From the NCBI GenBank assembly GCA_009746045.1, contig RPFO01000389.1, positions 2,129,638 to 2,193,637 on the forward strand: a DNA stretch of 64,000 bases. The letters are read 5' to 3'. Below, piece after piece: positions 1 through 10,994 of this stretch (positions are counted from its first letter, which is position 1; each line of letters begins with the position of its first letter). The DNA is from Mesostigma viride. Its lineage: Eukaryota > Streptophyta > Mesostigmatophyceae > Mesostigmatales > Mesostigmataceae. Under the pieces are notes generated by a model that was not told the DNA's origin, did not search any database, and was given only the letters and a program-made list of their open reading frames with translations. The position numbers and the translations under genes were made by a program.

Positions 1-3000
1 CGTGGCAGCTTGGCCCAGTTTGCTACCGGCTGGCACACGTTTTCAGTGAATTTTGGGCTCCAGATTTAAATGCAACGTGCGGTTTGAGGCAGGGGAAAAC
101 ATGCGTGGACGATAGGAATTATAGCACCGGCGGGCTTCAAAGTGCCGGACGGCAGGCGGTACCACCATTCCGTGGCAGCTTGGCCCAGTTTGCTACCGGC
201 TGGCACACGTTTTCAGTGAATTTTGGGCTCCAGATTTAAATGCAACGTGCGGTTTGAGGCAGGGGAAAACATGCGTGGACGATAGGAATTATAGCACCGG
301 CGGGCTTCAAAGTGCCGGACGGCAGGCGGTACCACCATTCCGTGGCAGCTTGGCCCAGTTTGCTACCGGCTGGCACACGTTTTCAGTGAATTTTGGGCTC
401 CAGATTTAAATGCAACGTGCGGTTTGAGGCAGGGGAAAACATGCGTGGACGATAGGAATTATAGCACCGGCGGGCTTCAAAGTGCCGGACGGCAGGCGGT
501 ACCACCATTCCGTGGCAGCTTGGCCCAGTTTGCTACCGGCTGGCACACGTTTTCAGTGAATTTTGGGCTCCAGATTTAAATGCAACGTGCGGTTTGAGGC
601 AGGGGAAAACATGCGTGGACGATAGGAATTATAGCACCGGCGGGCTTCAAAGTGCCGGACGGCAGGCGGTACCACCATTCCGTGGCAGCTTGGCCCAGTT
701 TGCTACCGGCTGGCACACGTTTTCAGTGAATTTTGGGCTCCAGATTTAAATGCAACGTGCGGTTTGAGGCAGGGGAAAACATGCGTGGACGATAGGAATT
801 ATAGCACCGGCGGGCTTCAAAGTGCCGGACGGCAGGCGGTACCACCATTCCGTGGCAGCTTGGCCCAGTTTGCTACCGGCTGGCACACGTTTTCAGTGAA
901 TTTTGGGCTCCAGATTTAAATGCAACGTGCGGTTTGAGGCAGGGGAAAACATGCGTGGACGATAGGAATTATAGCACCGGCGGGCTTCAAAGTGCCGGAC
1001 GGCAGGCGGTACCACCATTCCGTGGCAGCTTGGCCCAGTTTGCTACCGGCTGGCACACGTTTTCAGTGAATTTTGGGCTCCAGATTTAAATGCAACGTGC
1101 GGTTTGAGGCAGGGGAAAACATGCGTGGACGATAGGAATTATAGCACCGGCGGGCTTCAAAGTGCCGGACGGCAGGCGGTACCACCATTCCGTGGCAGCT
1201 TGGCCCAGTTTGCTACCGGCTGGCACACGTTTTCAGTGAATTTTGGGCTCCAGATTTAAATGCAACGTGCGGTTTGAGGCAGGGGAAAACATGCGTGGAC
1301 GATAGGAATTATAGCACCGGCGGGCTTCAAAGTGCCGGACGGCAGGCGGTACCACCATTCCGTGGCAGCTTGGCCCAGTTTGCTACCGGCTGGCACACGT
1401 TTTCAGTGAATTTTGGGCTCCAGATTTAAATGCAACGTGCGGTTTGAGGCAGGGGAAAACATGCGTGGACGATAGGAATTATAGCACCGGCGGGCTTCAA
1501 AGTGCCGGACGGCAGGCGGTACCACCATTCCGTGGCAGCTTGGCCCAGTTTGCTACCGGCTGGCACACGTTTTCAGTGAATTTTGGGCTCCAGATTTAAA
1601 TGCAACGTGCGGTTTGAGGCAGGGGAAAACATGCGTGGACGATAGGAATTATAGCACCGGCGGGCTTCAAAGTGCCGGACGGCAGGCGGTACCACCATTC
1701 CGTGGCAGCTTGGCCCAGTTTGCTACCGGCTGGCACACGTTTTCAGTGAATTTTGGGCTCCAGATTTAAATGCAACGTGCGGTTTGAGGCAGGGGAAAAC
1801 ATGCGTGGACGATAGGAATTATAGCACCGGCGGGCTTCAAAGTGCCGGACGGCAGGCGGTACCACCATTCCGTGGCAGCTTGGCCCAGTTTGCTACCGGC
1901 TGGCACACGTTTTCAGTGAATTTTGGGCTCCAGATTTAAATGCAACGTGCGGTTTGAGGCAGGGGAAAACATGCGTGGACGATAGGAATTATAGCACCGG
2001 CGGGCTTCAAAGTGCCGGACGGCAGGCGGTACCACCATTCCGTGGCAGCTTGGCCCAGTTTGCTACCGGCTGGCACACGTTTTCAGTGAATTTTGGGCTC
2101 CAGATTTAAATGCAACGTGCGGTTTGAGGCAGGGGAAAACATGCGTGGACGATAGGAATTATAGCACCGGCGGGCTTCAAAGTGCCGGACGGCAGGCGGT
2201 ACCACCATTCCGTGGCAGCTTGGCCCAGTTTGCTACCGGCTGGCACACGTTTTCAGTGAATTTTGGGCTCCAGATTTAAATGCAACGTGCGGTTTGAGGC
2301 AGGGGAAAACATGCGTGGACGATAGGAATTATAGCACCGGCGGGCTTCAAAGTGCCGGACGGCAGGCGGTACCACCATTCCGTGGCAGCTTGGCCCAGTT
2401 TGCTACCGGCTGGCACACGTTTTCAGTGAATTTTGGGCTCCAGATTTAAATGCAACGTGCGGTTTGAGGCAGGGGAAAACATGCGTGGACGATAGGAATT
2501 ATAGCACCGGCGGGCTTCAAAGTGCCGGACGGCAGGCGGTACCACCATTCCGTGGCAGCTTGGCCCAGTTTGCTACCGGCTGGCACACGTTTTCAGTGAA
2601 TTTTGGGCTCCAGATTTAAATGCAACGTGCGGTTTGAGGCAGGGGAAAACATGCGTGGACGATAGGAATTATAGCACCGGCGGGCTTCAAAGTGCCGGAC
2701 GGCAGGCGGTACCACCATTCCGTGGCAGCTTGGCCCAGTTTGCTACCGGCTGGCACACGTTTTCAGTGAATTTTGGGCTCCAGATTTAAATGCAACGTGC
2801 GGTTTGAGGCAGGGGAAAACATGCGTGGACGATAGGAATTATAGCACCGGCGGGCTTCAAAGTGCCGGACGGCAGGCGGTACCACCATTCCGTGGCAGCT
2901 TGGCCCAGTTTGCTACCGGCTGGCACACGTTTTCAGTGAATTTTGGGCTCCAGATTTAAATGCAACGTGCGGTTTGAGGCAGGGGAAAACATGCGTGGAC

Positions 3001-3393
3001 GATAGGAATTATAGCACCGGCGGGCTTCAAAGTGCCGGACGGCAGGCGGTACCACCATTCCGTGGCAGCTTGGCCCAGTTTGCTACCGGCTGGCACACGT
3101 TTTCAGTGAATTTTGGGCTCCAGATTTAAATGCAACGTGCGGTTTGAGGCAGGGGAAAACATGCGTGGACGATAGGAATTATAGCACCGGCGGGCTTCAA
3201 AGTGCCGGACGGCAGGCGGTACCACCATTCCGTGGCAGCTTGGCCCAGTTTGCTACCGGCTGGCACACGTTTTCAGTGAATTTTGGGCTCCAGATTTAAA
3301 TGCAACGTGCGGTTTGAGGCAGGGGAAAACATGCGTGGACGATAGGAATTATAGCACCGGCGGGCTTCAAAGTGCCGGACGGCAGGCGGTACC
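1..3393 (+). repeat. 170-bp tandem array, about 20 identical monomers (LINE copy 1 leader array)
   Basis: A 170-bp unit starting CGTGGCAGCTTGGCCC repeats head to tail from base 1 at 171, 341, 511 and so on. Monomers look identical throughout; the text repeats exactly every 1020 bases (six units). The last unit stops at GGCGGTACC and passes into the LINE body at 3394. The array before LINE copy 2 passes into its body at the same base, so the array is probably the 5' UTR or promoter of the element, as with tandem monomers of rodent L1. The window edge truncates it. The unit is also nucleosome-sized, so a satellite origin is possible. Confidence 0.97.
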
Positions 3394-3401
3394 GCAGCGC
3401 G

Positions 3402-3453
3402 TTGGGGGGCTGCCGCCCCCCAAACCCCCCGCGTGGGGGGCTCCGCCCCCCAC
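3402..3453. repeat. Two perfect G/C hairpins at the start of the LINE body
   Basis: Positions 3402-3423 form a 9-bp stem (TTGGGGGGC/GCCCCCCAA) with a 4-base loop, and 3433-3453 form a 9-bp stem (GTGGGGGGC/GCCCCCCAC) with a 3-base loop. The same pair begins LINE copy 2 near 10896. They lie in the putative 5' UTR just before the first ATG (3501) and could affect translation or reverse transcription. Confidence 0.8.
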
Positions 3454-3500
3454 ACCCCCGCCCCCCCCCTCGGTGGCTGCCACGCCTGCCCTGATTGTTC

Positions 3501-4259
3501 ATGGACGACCCACGACCCCCTTCGCCCAACGGCTCCCCCGCTCCCCGGTTGGCGCCTCGGCGGTCCTCTCGGCTTGCGGCCCTTCTTGCGGAGGTGGGCG
3601 ACCCGGCTGCGGGGGGCTCGGGCGCCCCGGTCTCCCCCTCCTTGGTCTGCGAGGTCTGCCGGAGCGGGCACCGCGGGCACCACATGTTAGTTTGTGATGC
3701 TTGCAATTCCGGGTGGCACTTGCAGTGTCTTACTCCCCGGCTCTACCGGGTCCCGCCGGGCTCCTGGACGTGCCCGCGCTGTCCCCCCCGGCGGGCCCCC
3801 GGGCTGCCCTCCCCGCTGGGTGCTCCGGCCCCCTGCCCCGTGTGCCCCCCTGCCGAGGCCCTCGGGGCGGGCCGTGGCCTGCCCGATGGGGCCGCCGTTG
3901 CTCGGGCCCTGGCGCCCTCGGCCCCGGGGCCCCACCCGTCGCCTGGCCCCGCCGACGGGGGCGCGGCGCTGTCGCCTGGGCTGGCCCGGCCGACCCCCGG
4001 CGGGCCTGGCGACCCCGGCGCCCGCCCCCGGCCCCTCGCTCCCCGACGCTCTGGCCTCCCTTCCCCCGGCCGCGGTTGGCCACCCAGCCGCCACCCCCGT
4101 CCTTGCCGCGTGGGACGGCGGCCCCCGGGCCCACGCGTTCACCTCGTGGCCGCCCTCGCACATTGTCGGCGTGGTGGGCCGCGCCACCTTTTCTTGGGCG
4201 TACTGCCCTTTGTTGCTGGACGCGGTCGGGTTGCAGGCCGCCTTCCCCTCGCTCCCTAG
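3501..4259 (+). pseudogene. LINE copy 1 ORF, N-terminal segment with PHD finger
   Basis: The first ATG of the body is at 3501 (MDDPRPPSPNG). Residues encoded at about 3648-3782 fit a C4HC3 PHD finger: C-x2-C, 11 residues, C-x2-C, then H-x2-C (in WHLQC), 14 residues and C-x2-C (in WTCPRC). PHD fingers typically read histone H3 tails, so this may tether the retrotransposition complex to chromatin; that is inference. A Pro/Ala/Gly-rich stretch follows. Comparison of frames suggests the true coding frame moves to the one ending SLPRPPAFLALVA, so the stop at 4259 is probably not the natural end. One or more indels in C-runs around 4010-4030 would explain the change. Confidence 0.7.
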
Positions 4260-4282
4260 GCCCCCGGCCTTCCTGGCCCTAG

Positions 4283-4890
4283 TTGCGCGGTGCGGGCGAC
4301 ATTTCTTTCCGCCGCCCCCCGGTGACGGCCTCGACTCTTTGGGGGTATGTCTTGGAAGGATATCACGCCGGCTGCCGGCTGCCGTGGCATCTCCCGGCCG
4401 CCCGGCAGGAAGAGCTGCTTTCCCTGGACGAGCGGGTGGGTCAGGAGGTGGTCGAGTTCGTCACGGCGGTGGCTCGAGACGCACAGGTCTCGGTGCGGGC
4501 GGCCTACCTCGCGGGCGGCGCCGACCTGGGCCTCATGTCCCCGCGGCAGCTTCGCCTCTTCTTGGACGCCCAGGCCCCGCCTCCCGGCCCGGTTGCCAGT
4601 GGGGGCTTTCTCATCACCTCCCTCAGCCTGGCGCAGGCCGCCATGCTGCGTGTGGAGTTCGGGGCCCCCATCGCGGTTCAGGGCGGCCAGGCCATCTTGG
4701 TGGACTCGGCCGGGCGCGCCCAGCCCCTAACCGCGGGGACGCCTGTTTCTGCCTTCCTCCACGACATCCTGGAGTTGGCAGGCATCCCGCACGAATGGCA
4801 CCCCGCGGCTGACCAACCGGTCGGCATCCTCTCGCGCGCCCAGATTGCTGCTCTCCCGGGTTGCTGGGAGGCCGGCTGGGACCCGCCCCC
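4283..4890 (+). pseudogene. LINE copy 1 ORF, middle segment of unknown function
   Basis: An open stretch encodes a low-GC-bias-free, alpha-helical-looking region, including TLWGYVLEGYHAGC, LLSLDERVGQEVVEFV and FLHDILELAGIPHEW. I recognise no domain. Copy 2 encodes the same residues. The segment joins the PHD part through a C6 run near 4313 and the RING part through a C7 run near 4886; adding one C at either place restores the frame. The segment is therefore probably part of one long ORF. Confidence 0.6.
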
Positions 4891-5130
4891 CCTCATGTCC
4901 GGTCCCTTCTGGAGGGGGACGACCCCGAGTCGGGCTCCTGTGCCATCTGCCTTGAGCCCTTCCGGCCGGGGGATGGCTTGTGTCGCCTGCCCGCGTGCGG
5001 CCACACATTCCATCAAGCGTGCATCGCGCGCAGCTTGCTCCACTCCGTGCCGCGCTGCCCGTTGTGCCGGGCTGTTGTGCCGCCCCCTGGGACTGCGCTT
5101 CCTCTCGGCCCGCCCCCGGTCTCGCTGGGT
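4891..5130 (+). pseudogene. LINE copy 1 ORF segment with RING-H2 finger
   Basis: The zinc ligands encoded at 4939-5067 follow the RING-H2 pattern: C-x2-C (CAIC), 15 residues, C-x-H-x2-H-x2-C (CGHTFHQAC), 11 residues, C-x2-C (CPLC). RING-H2 domains usually recruit ubiquitin-conjugating E2 enzymes, so the element may encode an E3-ligase-like function; that is inference. The finger is in a different frame from the segments before and after it. The downstream part to about 5430 is Pro/Arg-rich in all frames. Confidence 0.75.
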
Positions 5131-5429
5131 CCCCTGCCGGGTCCCCACCGGGCCCCGGGGCCAGCTGCCTCCCCGACCCCTCGGCCCGCCCCCGGCCTCG
5201 TTGCCGGGGCCTGGGGTGGTCGCGGGCGCGCTGGCGAGTCCCCCTGGGAGGGGCGCCGGCGTTCTCGATCCCCCTCCGCTGGGGGTCTCCCCGGTGGGCA
5301 CTGCCTCCTCCGTGGCCCCGGCGGGCATGCCGGGCGCTGGTCGGGTCGTGGTGCGCGCGCCTGCCGGCCCGGCTGGGGAGACGCCGCAGGCCCCACGTCC
5401 TGCCTTTGCTGGCGCCGCTCCCCGCCACT

Positions 5430-6502
5430 CAGCGCCCGCCGACGGCCTTCACCGGTGTGCCGTGCTGCTTCCCACGGGGTCCCCGTGTGCTGGTGTGTTC
5501 CACAACCGTAACCTCCTCTGCCAGCACCTTCGCGCTGTGCACCCCGATCTCGGCGCGGCGGATCTGCAGGCCATGAGCTGTTACCGGTGCCCGGAAGCTC
5601 ACTGCCAGCGGGTGTACTCCATTCACGGGCGCGCTCAGCACGCGCGCGCCTGTGTTGCTCAACGGCCCCTCAACCGGCCAGCAGTCCCGGCCCCCTCCCC
5701 CCCTCCCGCCTCGGCTCCCACCGGCTCCCAGCCCCCGCCGCCCGACTACTCGGCCAGTTGGCGTTGGCTTGACACGGTTCCCTGGGATGCATGCGCCATC
5801 AACCCGACGTCTACCCTGACCGACCTCCCCCACCGCGCGCGTAGCCTTTTCGCGCAATGTGCAATCGTTTCTCTCCGGCGCATGCACGCCGCTCCGGACG
5901 ACCCGCTGGGCTTTAAACTGCACATGGTGACCCCCCGCCTGCTCCTCACCCCTCTCGGGCGTGGTGTGCGCGGCCTCCAGGGTGCGGTTATTGCCCGTTG
6001 CCGACGCTTTCTGCAGGGGGACTGGGAGGGGCTGTTTGGCGTGCCGCCCCCGCGCACGGCCCGGCTGTCGGGGGAGGTCAACTTCGAGCGGGTGGCCGCC
6101 GACGTCATCCGCCTCGTCCGCGAGGGGCAGCTCAGCCGGGCCATGACCCGCTTGGAAATGGCCAAGCTGGCCCCCGCCAATGCGGCTACCCTGGCGGCCT
6201 TGGAGGCTCTTCACCCTGCGGAGCCCGGATTCCAGCTGCCCGTGCCGGACCCCCTGCCGGCCCCCCTCCGGCTGGACCGCGACTGCTTCCTGGAGGTGAT
6301 GCGTGCGGTCCCGCGGGCTTCCTCTACCGGGCCGTCGGGCTGGCGCTACGAGCACTTGGAGGTCCTGGTGGGGCATGGGGGCGAGGACATTCTCTTTGAC
6401 ACCCTCATTGACCTGGCGGCTGGTCGCGTTCCTCCCGCTGCGCGCGAGTGGTTAGCGGGCGCTCGCCTCCTCGCTCTGCTCAAGGGTGTCTTGCCCCCCC
6501 CG
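5430..6502 (+). pseudogene. LINE copy 1 ORF, zinc-finger and pre-RT segment
   Basis: This frame encodes two Cys/His clusters. The first (about 5456-5545) has a Cys pair followed by LCQHLRAVH, close to C2H2. The second (about 5575-5660) has CYRC, then HC and two more His. R2-type LINEs carry such N-terminal fingers to bind target DNA. The 3' part contains GPSGWRYEHLEVL, the usual block just before the RT palm, and ends at a C8 run (about 6494-6501) where the frame is lost. Confidence 0.75.
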
Positions 6503-8463
6503 AGGGCAAGGTGCGCCCGATCGCCTGCGGTGAGGTGCTCCGCAAGCTCGTGGGCAAAGTGATCTGCCGCCAAAAGGCGCCCGAGCTCCGTGCCTTTTTC
6601 TGCCCGCCCCTCGCAGCGGGTGAGACCTCGGTGGCGGCCCAGCTGGGGGTGACGACTCCAGGCGGGGCGGATATCCTCATCCATTCGGTGCAGGCCTACC
6701 TCGAGGCCCACCCCACCCACGCTGTCGTCAAGGTCGACTGCCACAACGCGTTCAACAGTCTGTCCCGCGCCAGCATGTTTGCGGCCGTCATGGAGTCCTT
6801 CGAGGACTTGTACGCTTGGACAGCCGTGTGCTACGGCCAGCCCGGCCAACTGGTTCACATCATGGAGGACGGCACTCGCGGCGGCCTGCTGTCGCGGTCG
6901 GGCACCCAGCAAGGGGACCCCCTGGGACCCCTGTACTTTGCCGCCCCCCTCCAGGGTTGCCTCCAAGCGGTCCATGCTGCCCACCCGGCGGTCGCTATTC
7001 AGGCCTACTTGGATGATATCTACCTTCTGGGCCCTGTGCCGGACACCACCGCGGCTCTGCTGGCACTGCAGACCGCGGTGGCCGACATCAACCTCCAGTT
7101 GACCCTGGCCAAGTGCGCGGTGTACTCGCCCCAAGGTGATTGCTCCGGCTTTCCGCCCCAGCTCTTGGGCCGGGACGAGCGCCTCCATGGGTTGGATGTC
7201 CTCGGCGTTCCGGTTGGCGACCCCGCGTTTGTCATCGATGCTCTGCGGGCCGCCCTCGAGGCACGCACTGAGGTACTGCCCTTGATTGCGCGCCTTCATG
7301 ATTCGCAGACCAAGGGTCTGCTTCTGTGGTTTTGCGCTCACCCTCGCGTCGTTCACTGGCTCCGGGGCGCTCTTCCGGCTCAGGTCCGGCTGGCCGCCGA
7401 GGGCCACGACGAACGCATCCAGTCGGCCTTGGCGCAGCTGGTCCCGGGCCCCGACCTCCCGCCACATGCTATTCGCATTGCCTCCCTGCCTGCACGGATG
7501 GGTGGCTGCGGTCTGACTCGTGCCGCCCGGCTGGCCCCAGCAGCATTTTTGGGCTCCGTCGCTCAGTCGTGGGCGGAAAGCTGCCGGCTCCTGCCCCTTT
7601 TGGCAACGGCAGCGCCTGACCTCCTGGACCCCAGCAGCCCTTTGCCCTTCGTCACCGCCATCCAGGAGGCCTATGCTGAGATCCAGCAGGCCTGTTCTCC
7701 CGTCCGTGCCGCTCAGGCGGTACAGCGCCACCTCCCTCGCGGCACTCCCTCGGTCGCCTCCGTTCAATCTCCCGCCGCATTCCCTGCTCGCGTCATCGAT
7801 AAACACCAGAAAACCTACGCGGGTATTCTGCACACGGCTGATTGGATTGCTCTTTTCGCGGACCTCAACGCCCAGGGACGTGCGTGGCTGTTCTCGCTTT
7901 CCTTGCGGAGTGTGGGCTCGGCGTACCTTCGTGCTCTTCCCATGGCCCCCCCATTCGCCTTGGCTCCCAGCCACTACTCGGTGGCGCTCCGGCACCAGCT
8001 ATTTGCCCCGCAGCCTCTTGTTCCGGCCGGGCGGCCTTGTGGTAGCTGTGGGCAGCCGCTGGATCCCACGGGGACTCACTACCTTGCCTGCATGGGGGGC
8101 CAACAGAATCAGAATTGGTATTTGTATTTGCACACTGTCCTCCTGACGGTGGTGCTCGCCATGATTCGGTCGGTTTTCCCCCACGCGAACATCCGGTCCG
8201 AGGATGCGGATGGCGCTGCCTTCTATTCCCCCAACCACCGGCCTGACATCGTGGTGCTGGACTTTGAGGGGGGTGGCCGGCATCTGCTTATTGACGTTTC
8301 GGTGGCGCGGCCCTTGGCTCTTAGCCACGTGGCTGGGCCTCCCTCACGGCAGGTTACACGGCGGACCGGGCGGAGCGGGCCAAGCTCCTGGCCTACGGCG
8401 ACGTCGGGCACCATCGTGTGGTGCCCTTTGTCCTGGAGGAGTTTGGGGCCATGGGGCCCCTGA
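6503..8463 (+). pseudogene. LINE copy 1 reverse transcriptase and restriction-like endonuclease
   Basis: The segment opens with PEGKVRPIACGEVLRKL (RT block 1). It continues with VKVDCHNAFNSL (first catalytic Asp), GTQQGDPLGPLYFA and YLDDIYLLG (YxDD, two catalytic Asp). The C-terminal part has a CCHC motif (C-x2-C-x9-H-x3-C, about 8038-8094) and RPDIVVLDF then LLIDVSV, the PD...D core of the restriction-like endonuclease of R2-type LINEs. This enzyme nicks target DNA and primes reverse transcription on it. One G is missing near 8337 relative to copy 2 (GGGG against GGG), which pushes the last 45 codons out of frame. Confidence 0.9.
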
Positions 8464-8487
8464 CCTCCGCCTTCTTCAAGGATGTTC

Positions 8488-9731
8488 GGACGCCTGTTTC
8501 TGTCCTCCTCCACGACATCCTGGAGTTGGCAGGCATCCCGCACGAATGGCACCCCGGCTGCCCAACCGTTCGGCATCCTCTCGCGCGCCCAGATTGCTGC
8601 TCTCCCGGGTTGCTGGAGGCCGGCTGGGACCCGCCCCCCCGCTCATGTCCGGTCCCTTCTGGAGGGGACGACCCCGAGTCGGGCTCCTGTGCCATCTGCC
8701 TTGAGCCCTTCGGCGGGGGGATGGCTTGTGTCGCCTGCCCGCGTGCGGCCCACACATTCCATCAAGCTGCATCGCGCGCAGCTTGCTCCACTCCGCGCCG
8801 CGCTGCCAGTTGTGCCGGGGCTGTGTGCGCCCCCTGGGACTGCGCTTCTCCTCGGCCCGCCCCCGGTCTCGCTGGTCCCCTGCCGGTCCCACCGGGGCCC
8901 GGGGCAGCTGCCTCCCCGACCCCTCGGCCGCAAGCCCCCGCCTCGTTTCCGGGGGCCCAGTGCATGGGGTGGTCGCGTGCGCGCTACGAGTCCCCCTGGG
9001 GAGGGGCGCCGGCGTTCTCGATCCCCCTCCGCTGGGGTCTCCCCGGTGGGCACTGCTCCTCCGTGGCCCCGGCGGGCAGGCGGGCGCTGGTCGGGTTGTG
9101 GTGCGCGCGGCCTGCCGGGCCCGGCTAGGGAGACGCCGCAGGCCCCACGTCCTGCCTTTTGCTGGCGCCGCTCCCGCCACTCAGCGCGCCGCCGGCGGCC
9201 TTCACCGGTGTGCCGTGCTGCTTCCCACGGGGTCCCCGTGTGCTGGTGTGTTCCACAACCGTAACCTCCTTCTGCCAGCACCTTCGCGCTGTGCACCCCG
9301 ATCTCGGCGGCGGCGGATCTGCAGGCCATGAGCTGTTACCGGTGCCCGCAAACTCCACTGCCAGGGGTGTTACCATTCACGGGCGCGCTCAGCCACTGCC
9401 GCGCCGTGTTGCTCAACAGCCCTCAACCGGCCAGCAGTCCGGCCCCTCCCCCCTCCCGCCTCGGCTCCCACCGGCTCCCAGCCCCGCCGCCCGACTACTC
9501 GGCCAGTTGGCGTTGGCGACACGGTTCCCTGGGATGCATTGCGCCATCAACCCGACGTTACCCTGACCGACCTCCCCACCGCGCGCGTAGCCTTTTCGCG
9601 CAATGTGCAATCGTTTTTCTCTCGGCGCATGCACGCCGCTCCGGACGAACCCGCTTGGCTTTAAACTGCACATGGTGCCCCCCCGCCTGCTCCTCACCCC
9701 TCTCGGGCGTTGGTCGTGCGCGACCTCCAGG
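8488..9731 (+). repeat. Noisy partial copy of LINE body (equivalent to 4738-5984)
   Basis: From GACGCCTGTTTCTG onward this follows 4738-5984 colinearly, through the middle segment, RING finger and C2H2 region, with many scattered 1-2 base deletions and insertions. No frame stays open. Total length is almost unchanged (1244 against 1247 bases). The error pattern resembles unpolished long-read sequence more than ordinary decay, but an old degenerate duplication is possible. It abuts the second monomer array. Confidence 0.85.
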
Positions 9732-9732
9732 T

Positions 9733-10887
9733 GCTGGCACACGTTTTCAGTGAATTTTGGGCTCCAGATTTAAATGCAACGTGCGGTTTGAGGCAGGGGA
9801 AAACATGCGTGGACGATAGGAATTATAGCACCGGCGGGCTTCAAAGTGCCGGACGGCAGGCGGTACCACCATTCCGTGGCAGCTTGGCCCAGTTTGCTAC
9901 CGGCTGGCACACGTTTTCAGTGAATTTTGGGCTCCAGATTTAAATGCAACGTGCGGTTTGAGGCAGGGGAAAACATGCGTGGACGATAGGAATTATAGCA
10001 CCGGCGGGCTTCAAAGTGCCGGACGGCAGGCGGTACCACCATTCCGTGGCAGCTTGGCCCAGTTTGCTACCGGCTGGCACACGTTTTCAGTGAATTTTGG
10101 GCTCCAGATTTAAATGCAACGTGCGGTTTGAGGCAGGGGAAAACATGCGTGGACGATAGGAATTATAGCACCGGCGGGCTTCAAAGTGCCGGACGGCAGG
10201 CGGTACCACCATTCCGTGGCAGCTTGGCCCAGTTTGCTACCGGCTGGCACACGTTTTCAGTGAATTTTGGGCTCCAGATTTAAATGCAACGTGCGGTTTG
10301 AGGCAGGGGAAAACATGCGTGGACGATAGGAATTATAGCACCGGCGGGCTTCAAAGTGCCGGACGGCAGGCGGTACCACCATTCCGTGGCAGCTTGGCCC
10401 AGTTTGCTACCGGCTGGCACACGTTTTCAGTGAATTTTGGGCTCCAGATTTAAATGCAACGTGCGGTTTGAGGCAGGGGAAAACATGCGTGGACGATAGG
10501 AATTATAGCACCGGCGGGCTTCAAAGTGCCGGACGGCAGGCGGTACCACCATTCCGTGGCAGCTTGGCCCAGTTTGCTACCGGCTGGCACACGTTTTCAG
10601 TGAATTTTGGGCTCCAGATTTAAATGCAACGTGCGGTTTGAGGCAGGGGAAAACATGCGTGGACGATAGGAATTATAGCACCGGCGGGCTTCAAAGTGCC
10701 GGACGGCAGGCGGTACCACCATTCCGTGGCAGCTTGGCCCAGTTTGCTACCGGCTGGCACACGTTTTCAGTGAATTTTGGGCTCCAGATTTAAATGCAAC
10801 GTGCGGTTTGAGGCAGGGGAAAACATGCGTGGACGATAGGAATTATAGCACCGGCGGGCTTCAAAGTGCCGGACGGCAGGCGGTACC
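9733..10887 (+). repeat. 170-bp tandem array, 6.8 monomers (LINE copy 2 leader array)
   Basis: Same monomer as 1-3393, in phase at 9875, 10045, 10215 and so on. It starts in mid-monomer at GCTGGCACACG and ends at GGCGGTACC exactly as the first array does. Starting in mid-monomer fits a 5'-truncated insertion. Confidence 0.95.
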
Positions 10888-10994
10888 GCAGCGCGTTGGG
10901 GGGCTGCCGCCCCCCAAACCCCCCGCGTGGGGGGCTCCGCCCCCCACACCCCCCGCCCCCCCCTCGGTGGCTGCCACGCCTGCCCTGATTGTTC

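Larger units (their letters stand above)
1..8487 (+). mobile_element. R2-like LINE copy 1 (restriction-like endonuclease type)
   Basis: The monomer array is followed by a GC-rich body encoding PHD finger, RING-H2 finger, C2H2/CCHC-like fingers, RT, and a C-terminal CCHC plus restriction-like endonuclease. This C-terminal arrangement is that of early-branching R2-type LINEs. The copy ends without a 3' UTR: just past the last codons shared with copy 2 (TTCAAGGA, near 8480) it jumps back to sequence equivalent to position 4738. The reading frame is broken at several C-runs, so as assembled it cannot make one protein. No target-site duplication can be seen. Confidence 0.85.

Noticed and set aside
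1-3393. CRISPR array
   Set aside because: The whole 170-bp unit repeats without variable spacers, and the context is a eukaryotic LINE.
3273-3706. Open frames of 127-136 codons on both strands over the array/LINE junction
   Set aside because: They run through the 170-bp repeat and hairpins on both strands at once, and are explained by GC-rich sequence with few stops; the PHD-encoding frame is the supported one.
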